Notes under the pieces: generated by a model
Told to the model about the DNA's origin: nothing
What the model saw: the letters and a program-made list of their open reading frames with translations, nothing else
Database searches by the model: none
Program-made: the position numbers and the translations under genes
Shown: piece by piece, positions 44,698 through 53,183 of the stretch
Layout: every line of letters starts with the position of its first letter
Numbering within the stretch: the first letter of the stretch is position 1
NCBI RefSeq assembly: GCF_003664995.1
Contig: NZ_JFHL01000002.1
Span: 186,001-250,000 of the forward strand
Length of the DNA stretch: 64,000 nt
Reading direction: 5' to 3'
From: Mesotoga sp. BH458_6_3_2_1
GTDB lineage: Bacteria; Thermotogota; Thermotogae; Petrotogales; Kosmotogaceae

Positions 44698-45885
44698 TCA
44701 CAGCTTCGAAGCGAAAGCCTTGCCGAATTCTCTGCAATCGTTAAGGCTTAGGTCATCTGGTGACCAGAGTTTCTTCAAACCGGGTTGTATGATCTCAAAT
44801 CCGGCTTCTTCAACCATTTTGCCGAGAACATCTATTGATTCGCCGCTCCAACCGTACGTACCGAATACAGCTGCCTTCTTGTTCTTGAAGGCGAGGCCTT
44901 TCACTTCGTGAAGCATACCTGACAAAGGTGCGAGAATCCCCTTGTTCACAGTTGGAGAGCCAAACAGAACGGCCTTTGACTTGAATATCTCCGTCACAAT
45001 GTCGTTCTTGTCCATCTTCCCCGCGTTGTAGAGTTTGACCGGCGTACCTTTGCTCGCACTGTCAATGCCTTCAGCAATAGCTTCGGCCATCTTTCTAGTG
45101 CCTTCCCACATTGTATCGTAGACAATAGTCACTTGGTCTTCCTGATAATTGTCTGCCCATTTCAAGTAATTCTTCACTATTTGTGCAGGGTCTTTTCTCC
45201 AGATCACACCGTGGCTTGGGCAGATCATGTTCAATGGAAGATCGAAGGACAGGACTTCTTCAATCTTTCTCACAACGAGCTTACTGAAAGGAGTGAGAAT
45301 ATTAGCATAATACTTGATCGCTTCTTGATAAAGTTCTGCCTGGTCTACAAGATCGTTATACATAAGTTCGGTGGCATAGTGCTGCCCAAACGCATCGTTG
45401 CTGAAAAGAATCGCGTCACCATCCAGGTACTCAAACATCGAATCTGGCCAGTGAAGCATCGGTGCTTCCACGAAGGTAAGAGTCTTCTTACCAAGACTCA
45501 AAGTATCACCTGTTTTTACCGTGACAAAATTCCAGTCTTCATGAAACTGCCCTTTCAGAGATTTTGTTGCGTTTTCCGTACAGTAAATCGGGGTGTTGGG
45601 AATCTCTCTCATCAATGCCACAAGTCCACCGCTGTGATCGATCTCTCCATGGTTCGCTATGACATAGTCAATCTCTGAAAGATCAATGACTTTTTTTAGG
45701 TTCTCCACAAATTCCTCTGCAAAAGGAGCCCAGACCGTATCTATCAGAGCTGTTTTCTCGTCTTTTACTAGATATGCGTTGTAACTCGACCCTCTGTGAG
45801 TTGAATAATCTTCTCCGTGAAACTTTTTCAGTTCCCAGTCAATCTTGCCGACCCAAGTTACACTATCGGTAATCTTCCTTCCCAT
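44698..45885 (-). CDS. FprA-type flavodiiron protein (A-type flavoprotein)
   Basis: Reduces O2 to water or NO to N2O with electrons from rubredoxin. The 395 residues have a metallo-beta-lactamase domain with diiron ligands in NHGEIDHSGG, MLHWPDSM, SNDAFGQH and CPSHGVIW, then a flavodoxin domain with TIVYDTMWEGTRKMAEA (FMN loop) and YGWSGE. ATG 45885 has GGGAGG at 45891-45896 on the complementary strand; the 20 codons upstream in frame are dismissed. An inverted repeat lies 54 bases upstream. It belongs to the oxidative-stress defence of anaerobes. Confidence 0.95.
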   Translation of the reverse strand: MGRKITDSVTWVGKIDWELKKFHGEDYSTHRGSSYNAYLVKDEKTALIDTVWAPFAEEFVENLKKVIDLSEIDYVIANHGEIDHSGGLVALMREIPNTPIYCTENATKSLKGQFHEDWNFVTVKTGDTLSLGKKTLTFVEAPMLHWPDSMFEYLDGDAILFSNDAFGQHYATELMYNDLVDQAELYQEAIKYYANILTPFSKLVVRKIEEVLSFDLPLNMICPSHGVIWRKDPAQIVKNYLKWADNYQEDQVTIVYDTMWEGTRKMAEAIAEGIDSASKGTPVKLYNAGKMDKNDIVTEIFKSKAVLFGSPTVNKGILAPLSGMLHEVKGLAFKNKKAAVFGTYGWSGESIDVLGKMVEEAGFEIIQPGLKKLWSPDDLSLNDCREFGKAFASKL

Positions 45886-46299
45886 ATGAACACCTCCCAT
45901 ACTGATTATAAGTCTACCAAAATTGAACGATTTAATCGGTAACATTTGTTACGTATTCTCTCGGAAACCTAGCTAAAAAAGTCTTCACTTGATTCCGAAG
46001 AAATTGTCCTGGTGAAGTCAGTTCAATCATAACTGTCGATTCTAAGACTTTTCACAAATCGAGTCCCATAAAACGGATTCCAATCTGAACGTTTGAATTC
46101 AAATCCAGCTGTAGTGAGAATCGGTTCTTCAGGCATGCTCATTTCCAGTTGGTTGAATGGCTACACAGTAGAAGTATTTCAATGTGCGTGATATTCTTAG
46201 AACGAGCATAAATTCAGGTTCTTGAGTTCGGTTCATACAACAGAGAGTCTCCTTGGGAAGGATTAGCGGGGAAAATATGTCTATGATGGGAGTGTTTTG
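45886..46299. other. 414-base intergenic region between divergent flavodiiron and HAD genes
   Basis: It holds the inverted repeat at 45939-45952 and a possible minus-strand -10 (TATAAT as ATTATA at 45905-45910). A second palindrome, TTTGAATTCAAA, is at 46092-46103. A weak plus-strand promoter is possible (TTGGGA 46253-46258, 17 bases, TATGTC). No open frame with a ribosome site is seen. It is the largest non-coding stretch in the window. Confidence 0.55.
45939..45952. promoter_or_regulatory. Perfect 14-base inverted repeat, candidate operator of the flavodiiron gene
   Basis: GTAACA (45939-45944), TT, TGTTAC (45947-45952). It lies 54 bases before the flavodiiron start, just upstream of a TATAAT (45905-45910, minus strand). 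The position suits a redox- or NO-responsive regulator, which is inference. Confidence 0.45.
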
Positions 46300-46953
46300 G
46301 TGAAGGAACGTATCACATATTTGTTTGATCTTGACGGTACACTAAGCGCTGTTTCTGATGAGGATTTCGCAAGGCGATATTTTCAACTTGTTTTCAGCTC
46401 GGCAGAAGGGAGAGTCGTCTTAGAAAAACTTATGTCTGCTTTGGAGGTCTCACTCAAAGCTCTTTTTGGCGATAGAGACAACTTCAAGAATAATTATGAC
46501 CTTTTCATGGAGAGGTTTGTAGAATCGATGGGTGATCATGATCAAAATTGGTATGAACAGTTTTTCAATGAGTTCTACGACGGTGATTACAACAAGTTGG
46601 AAGAACTGGTGGCGCCCCGAGAGAATGTAGTAAAGGTGTTGAAGGATTTGAGGAAGGCAGGGAAAGGAATTATCATCGCAACAAATCCAATTTTTCCGGG
46701 AAAGGCTATCAACAAGAGACTTGAATGGGTCGGAGTGGAGAAGAAATTCTTAGACTACGTGACGACCATGGAAAACTCACATTACGTTAAGCCCGATTTA
46801 AGATACTATCGTGAGATTTTGGAGGTCAACGGTCTTGAGGCAAGCAACTGTGTGATGATCGGAAATGACATGAGCATGGATGGTGTTTGCTCAGATGTTG
46901 GAATCGAATACATCGACGTCTCTTCAATTCAGTCTATCTGGAAAACAACCTAG
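46300..46953 (+). CDS. HAD-superfamily hydrolase
   Basis: A 217-residue phosphatase-like protein. Motif I is FDLDGTL (about 9-15), motif II IIATNP, motif III the Lys in YVKPDLRY, and motif IV IGNDMSMD. A helical cap lies between motifs I and II (C1 type). Substrate unknown; many such enzymes dephosphorylate sugar phosphates or nucleotides. GTG 46300 is preferred over TTG 46297, with GGGAG seven bases upstream. The end overlaps the convergent deoxynucleoside kinase by 20 bases. Confidence 0.85.
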   Translation: MKERITYLFDLDGTLSAVSDEDFARRYFQLVFSSAEGRVVLEKLMSALEVSLKALFGDRDNFKNNYDLFMERFVESMGDHDQNWYEQFFNEFYDGDYNKLEELVAPRENVVKVLKDLRKAGKGIIIATNPIFPGKAINKRLEWVGVEKKFLDYVTTMENSHYVKPDLRYYREILEVNGLEASNCVMIGNDMSMDGVCSDVGIEYIDVSSIQSIWKTT

Positions 46954-47578
46954 ACTGTACTCCCGCCATTAGTTCTGCCGTGAATCTCGAGATCAGGTGA
47001 AGGACATCAGCTCTGTCCTGAGCGCTTTCAATGAAATCGTACTTGTCACCGTCAATGATTAGTTTTCTGCAAAACTTAACTCTCTCTATCCAGGCATCGT
47101 ATAATCCGTTGAGTCTTTCGATATATTCTTCACTTACATCGCTCTCAAAGCCTCTACCTCTCTTCTTTATCCTCTTCAACAACACATTCTTCGAGCATTT
47201 TATATACACAATTCCGTCTGGAGTTGTTAGGTGATCTGAGAGTGTCTCATAAGTGTCAAGATAGAGTCTCCAGTCTCTTTCATTGATGTAGCCCATTAGT
47301 TGTAGGTTGCGGGCAAATATTTCCACATCTTCGTATATCGTTCTGTCCTGTAAAATCACCGCACCCTCAGTAACAACTCTCTTGAGGAAATCAAAGCGTT
47401 TGACAAGAAAGAACAGCTGCGAATGAAAGGCCCAGCTTTTCATATCGGAGTAGAAGTCTTCAAGAAAAGGGTTTTCATCAACGGCTTCGTAGACACCTCT
47501 GAACCCAAGCTCCTCCTCCAGCAAATTAGTGAGAGATGATTTCCCAGCTCCGATGTTTCCGCATATTCCCAATATCAT
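46934..47578 (-). CDS. Deoxynucleoside kinase, dCK/dAK-like
   Basis: Phosphorylates deoxyadenosine or deoxycytidine for dNTP salvage. The 214 residues contain the P-loop GNIGAGKSS (7-15), the ENPFLEDFY segment, and LQDRTIYEDVEIFARN, which matches Bacillus deoxycytidine/deoxyadenosine kinase. The arginine-rich lid is RIKKRGRGFE. Its start overlaps the second kinase stop as ATGA. The end overlaps the HAD gene on the other strand by 20 bases. Confidence 0.88.
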   Translation of the reverse strand: MILGICGNIGAGKSSLTNLLEEELGFRGVYEAVDENPFLEDFYSDMKSWAFHSQLFFLVKRFDFLKRVVTEGAVILQDRTIYEDVEIFARNLQLMGYINERDWRLYLDTYETLSDHLTTPDGIVYIKCSKNVLLKRIKKRGRGFESDVSEEYIERLNGLYDAWIERVKFCRKLIIDGDKYDFIESAQDRADVLHLISRFTAELMAGVQSRLFSR

Positions 47579-48192
47579 AAGATCGCCTCGATTCTCTCAA
47601 AAACCCTTTTGAGGTCTTCGGGATTTCTCACAAAATCGATGTTCGAAGTATCAATTCTGAGAACCTGGCTTTCGGCCACGTTCTTCATGTAATTCTCATA
47701 AGCATCACCTAGCATCGAGATGTAGGTCCTGTCCATTCTTCTCTCAAACGGTCTATCTCTAAGAGCAATTCTATTCATTAGGGTATCGATGTCTGCGTAT
47801 AGATAGACTATAAGGTCTGGATGAAGAACCTGCTCTTTAAGAGCATTAAATATCTTCTCATATAGTCTGAATTGTTCCCCCTTGAGATTGAGAGATGCGA
47901 ATAAATGATCCTTTATAAAAGCATAGTCAGAGACCACTCCCTGTCCCTGCGAAGCTGCCTTCTTGACGTTCGACTGCTGATCAAACCGACTTATCAAGAA
48001 AAAGAGCTGAGTTTGAAAAGCCCATCTTTCCATATCTTCATAGAAACGAGCAAGAAATGGATTTTCTTCGACAACTTCCAGTACAGTTGGCATAGTGTAT
48101 TTTCTAGAGAGAATTTTAACAAGGGTTGTCTTACCAACTCCTATTACTCCTTCCACAGAAACAAACTTTCCGCTTAGATTAGAAAACATCAT
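47575..48192 (-). CDS. Deoxynucleoside kinase, dGK-like
   Basis: A 205-residue paralogue of the downstream kinase. P-loop GVIGVGKTT, EENPFLARFYEDMERWAFQTQLFF, and VVSDYAFIKDHLFA, where dGK of Bacillus has a DYHIYK-type sequence instead of the DRT of the other kinase. Lid: RIALRDRPFE. It is probably a deoxyguanosine kinase. Gene order and overlap recall Lactobacillus, where dAK and dGK form a heterodimer. The ribosome site is weak (TCTGGATG). Confidence 0.86.
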   Translation of the reverse strand: MMFSNLSGKFVSVEGVIGVGKTTLVKILSRKYTMPTVLEVVEENPFLARFYEDMERWAFQTQLFFLISRFDQQSNVKKAASQGQGVVSDYAFIKDHLFASLNLKGEQFRLYEKIFNALKEQVLHPDLIVYLYADIDTLMNRIALRDRPFERRMDRTYISMLGDAYENYMKNVAESQVLRIDTSNIDFVRNPEDLKRVFERIEAIL

Positions 48193-48303
48193 CCAGATTC
48201 ACTGCTCCAATTCTGAAAGAGATGATGGATATCTCGCCTCCAAACAGTGCCAATCTCTTTCATTAAAGAATGAACTTGCCGGTCGCGTAGATATCGACCA
48301 TAA

Positions 48304-48789
48304 TTAGCTATTTATATCCTGAATTCTCTCAGATGCTCTTAGCCCGTCAAAAAAGGGTTTCAAGTAGTTTAGAACGGATTCCAGGTAATAATGGACAGTT
48401 TCGTGATAACCGGGAACAGAGAGTACTATTGAATCCCCAATGGTTCCTGCTCCAACCCGATATAGGCAAAGAGAAGGGTCAGCGACAATTGCATTCCTAA
48501 GCATTGCCGTCTCAATTCCTGTCGCCCTTTTATCGACAAGAGACAAGACAACTTCGGGTCCTATGTCTTCCCTGTAAAGCCCAGTTCCTCCAAGAACTAG
48601 AACTATGTCATTTGAACAGGAATCGGCATATATTGCTTCTTTAAGGTCACTCATCACTGGGTCAACATCAGTAGAACCTGTGTACGTAAAACCATGATCT
48701 TCAAGAATCCTTTTTGAAATCTCTATCGATTCAGAGATTTCATCGAAAAAACCAGACTCAAGTATCCTAATTATCTTACAGCTATACAT
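48304..48789 (-). CDS. MoaB/MogA-like molybdopterin-binding fold protein
   Basis: A 161-residue protein with the MoCF-biosynthesis fold: NDIVLVLGGTGLYREDIGPEVV resembles the TGGTG.s.rDvTPE motif and SVPGYHETVHYYLESVL the closing helix. The motif is degenerate: Ser-Pro before Arg-Asp is missing, so cofactor synthesis is doubtful. No other molybdopterin genes are here. It is the third gene of the SNase-like/pullulanase unit, 15 bases after pullulanase. Confidence 0.65.
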   Translation of the reverse strand: MYSCKIIRILESGFFDEISESIEISKRILEDHGFTYTGSTDVDPVMSDLKEAIYADSCSNDIVLVLGGTGLYREDIGPEVVLSLVDKRATGIETAMLRNAIVADPSLCLYRVGAGTIGDSIVLSVPGYHETVHYYLESVLNYLKPFFDGLRASERIQDINS

Positions 48790-48804
48790 ACCACACCTCC
48801 GGGT

Positions 48805-51357
48805 TTACTTGAAGAAGACATAGGTGGATATAGGTTCAAGTGTGACTTTGCCTGAGAGCCTTTCGAGCGGGGCATCCGAGACTCTGACCCCGTCTGATGC
48901 GAGATTCCAGCTATCGTCAGGGAGGGTAATCTCAGAAGGTTCTAGATTGCCGTTGAAGATTACCAGTATTTCCTCCCAAGAATCGCCGGCCGACTCTCCA
49001 TTTATGGTGAACGCAACTATATTTCTTGGTGCGTCAAGGAATGTAAGATTGTTGCTGATCTGCTCAGATGAAGTCATCCTGAAGGCTGGATGATTCTTTC
49101 TCAGGGCTATTAGATCCTTGTAATAGGTGAAAAGATCAATGAACTCGGCCTTCCTAGAGTAATCCATTTTATTTAACTCTACTCCGGCGTTATAGCTGTT
49201 TTCGTTCCCGTACTTCGTGCGTGCGAAATCTACTCCTCCGTGAAGGAAGGGAATTCCCTGTGAAAGGATAATTATTGCATTTGAAAGCTTCTGCGCACTC
49301 AAGAGAAGATCTCTTGGGGCATCCGGCATCGCAGCGCTATTTTTGTCCCACAAGGTCTGATTATCGTGGGCCGAAACGTAGTTTATAGTCTCTGCCGGAT
49401 CGTCTGCAAAGTCCTTAATGTCGTTACTGTATTCGATGCTACCCACTATACCACGCATTATCCTCCGCTCTTTTGCCCTGCTTCCAAGGGCAAAGCCCTT
49501 CACCTTCTCATCGAAAACACTTCCTCGGATAGCGTCTCTTAGGTTGTCGTTGAACACGCTTACGCCGGTTCCCTTCTGATCACCCTTTCCAAAAGTAATA
49601 GTCGCTCCCCAACCTCCCCAGGGCTCGCCGTAGAGGAGAATCGATTCATCGATGGCGTGAAGCTCCCGGTCTATTGCAAGAATTGTCTCTCTGTCTATTA
49701 GACCCATAAGGTCGAATCTGAACCCATCGATTCTATATTCAGTAACCCACATCTTCAGAGTATCGAGAATGTGCTTTCTCATCATCGGTCTTTCGGTAGC
49801 TATCTCATTACCGACTCCTGTTCCGTTCAAATAGGCTCCAGTTCTATCTGTTCTGTAGTAGTAATAGGGAACCGTCTGATCGAAGGGTGAAGAAGAGCCA
49901 GTTGTCGCCGTGTGATTGAATACAGTATCGAGAATGACCCTGATCCCGTTTTCGTGGAATTTCTTTATCATTATCTTAGACTCGATTATTCTGCTAAGAG
50001 GATCGGAAGGATCGATGCTGTAATGTCCCTCAGGAACCATATATAGATAAGGATCATAACCCCAGCCGTACTGTCCCTCTTCTCCCTCGATTATGTAATG
50101 AATATCATTAAAGGGCATTATGTGTACATGGGTTACGCCAAGTTCAACAATGTGATCCAGTCCAACAGACACACCCTCTGGGCCTGTCCTGCCCGTTTCT
50201 GCAAGTCCGAGATACTTGCCCTTATTCTCCACAGTTGTATTCAGATCGGAGGTCATGTCTCCAACATGAATCTCGTATATTATTGCGTTCTCCGGATTCT
50301 CCAAGGGTGGCACTTTATGATCGTTCCAACCATCGAAAACGACCTTCTCTTGATCTATTACGACTGATCTCTCACTGTTTCTTGTTACCGCGTGTGAGTA
50401 AATATCTACAGTGCTTCTTTCCTTACCGTAGGAAGAAAACTTGTATTTGTAGGCTTTAAGATGCTGATCTCCTTTAACGACTGTTTCCCATACTCCGTTC
50501 TTTCCTCTACTCATGGGGAGTTCAACGTAACCATCGGAAAAGAGATCTTCAAATAGAAGCACCGATGCTGAAGAAGACACGGGCGACCAGACTCTGAAAA
50601 CGGTCTCGCTCTTTGAGTAAATTGCTCCGAGCTGATTTCCATAGAAGAATTGCGGGTCGTCAAGCGCCTTCCTGACAATAATCTCACTTGAAAGGAAACC
50701 CTCAATATTCAGGGAAAGCTCTTCACAAACAGATTCTGCGGGAAGCGGTTTTGCCAGCTTTATCTTAACATAGTTAGTAACAGATATATCGGTCGGATCA
50801 GCCTTCTCGAAGGTTTCAATCTCAATGGGAGAACCATTCACAAAGACTTCAGGGGTTACTATTCTGGTGTCAACGGGAGCCGAAAGAGATGCAAATACCT
50901 CACTCAATGAATCTAAAAAAGCGATCTTCACTCTAGGAGTGAGATCAATCTTCTCTGGACTGAACAGAAACTCTTCTTCGCCTTCGATTACCCAAATTTC
51001 GGCCACCCCTGATTCGGGAATGTCGACAAATCTATCGACAGTAACGTCCTTTTTCTCCCACTCTCTGAGCCTCACTATGAAACCAACTCTAGAGTGTTTT
51101 TCGTCAAGTTTTACGGTTGCGGACACTCCAAAATCATCTGTTCTGTCGAAAGCATATGACTTTCCATCCATACTTTTGGGCTTATCGGGCCAAATCCAGA
51201 GATTCCAGCCATCATAGTTTTCGTCGTACCTGTGATAATGAACAATCAATACAGTTCCTGCATCATAATCTGCTGCGTTTTTTCCCATACTTTCTCCCGT
51301 AAAAGCAAAAATTGTTGCTCCGAAGATGATGAATAAGAAGAACAACACCCTTTTCAT
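48805..51357 (-). CDS. pulA: Secreted type I pullulanase
   Basis: Hydrolyses alpha-1,6 bonds of pullulan and branched starch. The 850-residue protein has a signal peptide (about 1-18), a CBM41-type domain with GWNLWIW (about 30-120), a CBM48 domain (about 240-330) and the GH13_14 barrel. Catalytic regions: DTVFNHT, GFRFDLMG (nucleophile Asp), YGEPWGG (acid/base Glu) and VSAHDNQTL. The pullulanase signature reads YGWGYDP rather than YNWGYDP. AGGGAGGC precedes the start. It follows the SNase-like gene in the same unit. Confidence 0.95.
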   Translation of the reverse strand: MKRVLFFLFIIFGATIFAFTGESMGKNAADYDAGTVLIVHYHRYDENYDGWNLWIWPDKPKSMDGKSYAFDRTDDFGVSATVKLDEKHSRVGFIVRLREWEKKDVTVDRFVDIPESGVAEIWVIEGEEEFLFSPEKIDLTPRVKIAFLDSLSEVFASLSAPVDTRIVTPEVFVNGSPIEIETFEKADPTDISVTNYVKIKLAKPLPAESVCEELSLNIEGFLSSEIIVRKALDDPQFFYGNQLGAIYSKSETVFRVWSPVSSSASVLLFEDLFSDGYVELPMSRGKNGVWETVVKGDQHLKAYKYKFSSYGKERSTVDIYSHAVTRNSERSVVIDQEKVVFDGWNDHKVPPLENPENAIIYEIHVGDMTSDLNTTVENKGKYLGLAETGRTGPEGVSVGLDHIVELGVTHVHIMPFNDIHYIIEGEEGQYGWGYDPYLYMVPEGHYSIDPSDPLSRIIESKIMIKKFHENGIRVILDTVFNHTATTGSSSPFDQTVPYYYYRTDRTGAYLNGTGVGNEIATERPMMRKHILDTLKMWVTEYRIDGFRFDLMGLIDRETILAIDRELHAIDESILLYGEPWGGWGATITFGKGDQKGTGVSVFNDNLRDAIRGSVFDEKVKGFALGSRAKERRIMRGIVGSIEYSNDIKDFADDPAETINYVSAHDNQTLWDKNSAAMPDAPRDLLLSAQKLSNAIIILSQGIPFLHGGVDFARTKYGNENSYNAGVELNKMDYSRKAEFIDLFTYYKDLIALRKNHPAFRMTSSEQISNNLTFLDAPRNIVAFTINGESAGDSWEEILVIFNGNLEPSEITLPDDSWNLASDGVRVSDAPLERLSGKVTLEPISTYVFFK

Positions 51358-51370
51358 TATAAAGCCTCCC

Positions 51371-52333
51371 TTAATCGAGTGGGGTTACAATGAAGCCACT
51401 TATCCTTCTGTCATATTCATATTCGAAGAGAGTCTCGATTCCGTCTCGACCTCTGATTCTGATATAACCGCCTCTGGGATCGAGGTAGCTTTCCCATAGA
51501 TAATCGTAATCAAAAGTAACTTGACGGGATCGATCGAGTGTAACGAATATTTTAAGCTGTTCCTGCATTTCTAGAACACCTTCAGATGCAAAGAAAAAAA
51601 GGTCTTCATCCAGACGACTTTCTGATCTGGAGACAATTGATAGAGTAGAGCCGTCGAAACGCCCACCCTCTGAGGCAGTGAGAACAATCATCGCGTACTC
51701 ACCATTCTCGAAAATATCTATTTCAGATATGACCAATTTCGCGTCAAGCAGGGAATGATTCTGGAGCGATTCCTTTGTTTCAGCCTGGTGAACATCTTCC
51801 TGGATTGTCGCTTTAACTACGTCCGGCTCTTCGTCCCAAATGCCGAGAGCTCTTTTGGAGGCATACTCTTCAGCATTGGACAGATCGATTTCTCCTTCGC
51901 CAACTGCTCGTCCTAGGCCGCTGGAAACAACGATCGACTGAATCAAATAGGATTCCCCATCGAGTTGAATCCAGATGTAAGCAGCAGTACCTTCTGACGA
52001 GGAGGCTCTTTGAACGGCGGCTTGAAGTCCAATCGTACTTCTCAAGAAGGACAGAAGCCTTCTGCTATAGAGCTCTGACGAGTCATATTGGGGAATATCA
52101 AGCCCAGCCAGTACAAATCTCAGGAGGGTGCCTTCTCTCAAAATCATGAGATCGAAATTATTCACTGTACCAACTATCAATCCCGAAAATCCTGATGTCG
52201 TGGCATTAAGGGAGACATAGTGGAGTTCGTCCATGGTCCACGAATCTGCCAGAATAACTGAAGGGGAAAGGCAGGAAATGAAAAGAAATAGGAACATCAA
52301 AGACGCCGTACTCCATAAGTTCTTCTCGACCAA
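51371..52333 (-). CDS. Exported protein with SNase-like and LTD-like domains
   Basis: A 320-residue exported protein (hydrophobic segment about 9-25, with a Cys in FISCLSPS that is a weak lipobox). Residues 50-170 follow the order of a staphylococcal-nuclease fold: LRFVLAGLDIPQYDSSELYSRRLLSFLRS, YIWIQLDGESYLIQSIVVSSGLG, and AEEYASKRALGIW. The usual catalytic Arg and Asp residues are not clearly placed, so activity is doubtful. Residues about 190-300 resemble a lamin-tail domain. TTG 52333 has GGGAGG eight bases upstream. The combination is inferred by eye. Confidence 0.6.
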   Translation of the reverse strand: MVEKNLWSTASLMFLFLFISCLSPSVILADSWTMDELHYVSLNATTSGFSGLIVGTVNNFDLMILREGTLLRFVLAGLDIPQYDSSELYSRRLLSFLRSTIGLQAAVQRASSSEGTAAYIWIQLDGESYLIQSIVVSSGLGRAVGEGEIDLSNAEEYASKRALGIWDEEPDVVKATIQEDVHQAETKESLQNHSLLDAKLVISEIDIFENGEYAMIVLTASEGGRFDGSTLSIVSRSESRLDEDLFFFASEGVLEMQEQLKIFVTLDRSRQVTFDYDYLWESYLDPRGGYIRIRGRDGIETLFEYEYDRRISGFIVTPLD

Positions 52334-52365
52334 ATAACACACCTCCCATCACATGGTCAAAAAAA

Positions 52366-52389
52366 GTATATCATCACGGCCTTGTGATA
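52366..52389 (-). promoter_or_regulatory. -10 box and inverted repeat upstream of the SNase-like/pullulanase unit
   Basis: On the minus strand TATACT is at 52371-52366. Directly upstream lies ATCAC-GGCCTT-GTGAT (52374-52389), a perfect 5-base-arm repeat in the expected spacer between -35 and -10. This is where a repressor would act. No -35 is convincing. Confidence 0.45.
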
Positions 52390-52439
52390 AATGTATTTTG
52401 AAACTTCTCACGAAGAAGGAATGATTCGACTCAGTTCAG

Positions 52440-52814
52440 TTATGATTTAGAACTACTGTCTTCCGGAAATATTTGCAGGCGCCGGATGAATAAGAAGATG
52501 AGTACGGGAATCATCCAACCGAAATAATTGAACACAATGTCGATTGCATCGAAATGTCTGTACGGAGATAGAATCTGGAGAAACTCGAGGACAATCGGAC
52601 CTATAACGAGGAACAAGATAAACGGAATTTTTATGAACCCTTTCACTCCAATCTTCGAACAAAGCAGGAAGAGGAGTCCGCCGAAGAAGAAGCCAACGAA
52701 ATGGAGAAATTTGTCGCTTCCGACTACAAACCTGGGTGCTCCTGGTTTTAAATAGAAATATACCGTTGCCACCATATACATAATTGACAATAACATTAGC
52801 AGAAGTCTCTTCAT
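52440..52814 (-). CDS. VanZ-like family membrane protein
   Basis: A 124-residue membrane protein with four hydrophobic helices. SDKFLHFVGFFFGGLLF and EFLQILSPYRHFDAIDIVFNYFGW are the VanZ-like signatures (Asp-Lys-x-x-H and P-x-R-x-x-D-x-x-D-x-x-x-N). VanZ confers low-level teicoplanin resistance; most VanZ-like proteins have no known role. A real ATG with GAAG upstream fits. It is divergent from rpmB. Confidence 0.85.
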   Translation of the reverse strand: MKRLLLMLLSIMYMVATVYFYLKPGAPRFVVGSDKFLHFVGFFFGGLLFLLCSKIGVKGFIKIPFILFLVIGPIVLEFLQILSPYRHFDAIDIVFNYFGWMIPVLIFLFIRRLQIFPEDSSSKS

Positions 52815-52884
52815 TAACCAAGATTATGCTTGCCTCGGACAGGAAAGTCAATGACGCTGAATCCAGAATCCGAAAACTCCAGAG

Positions 52885-52913
52885 TTGAAAAGCTGGTCTT
52901 TCTTTACTATAAT
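52885..52913 (+). promoter_or_regulatory. Sigma-70-type promoter of rpmB
   Basis: TTGAAA (52885-52890), 17 bases, then TATAAT (52908-52913). Transcription would start near 52920, with a leader of about 29 bases holding a GAGAGGAGG ribosome site. Confidence 0.85.
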
Positions 52914-52948
52914 GAAGTGTATTGTAAATTGAGAGGAGGACACGACTC

Positions 52949-53140
52949 ATGTCCAAGGTTTGCGAAATATGTGGAAAGGCACCAACTACAGGAAATATGG
53001 TCTCCCACTCAAATAAAAAAACCAAGCGCTGGTGGAAGCCAAATGTTCATAAGGTACGCGTCATGATTGATGGCGAGGTGAAAAGAGTAAGAGTTTGTGT
53101 GAAGTGCCTCAAAGCTGGAAAAGTGACGAGAGCAATATAG
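52949..53140 (+). CDS. rpmB: 50S ribosomal protein L28
   Basis: A 63-residue ribosomal protein. [26 protein letters not shown] and the final [12 protein letters not shown] carry two CxxC pairs, the zinc-binding type of L28. Length is normal. It is monocistronic: promoter at 52885-52913 and terminator at 53145-53166. Confidence 0.96.
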   Translation: MSKVCEICGKAPTTGNMVSHSNKKTKRWWKPNVHKVRVMIDGEVKRVRVCVKCLKAGKVTRAI

Positions 53141-53144
53141 CTGG

Positions 53145-53166
53145 AGCGCGCGTGGCGCGCTTTTTT
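53145..53166 (+). terminator. Rho-independent terminator after rpmB
   Basis: AGCGCGC (53145-53151), loop GTG, GCGCGCT (53155-53161), followed by a T tract to 53166. The alr start codon is 18 bases later, so alr must rely on read-through or a very close promoter. Confidence 0.9.
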
Positions 53167-53183
53167 CGCTAAGAAGGTATGTC

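Noticed and set aside
45133-45678. 181-codon plus-strand frame opposite the flavodiiron gene
   Set aside because: Antisense to conserved diiron and flavodoxin coding sequence, with no ribosome site.
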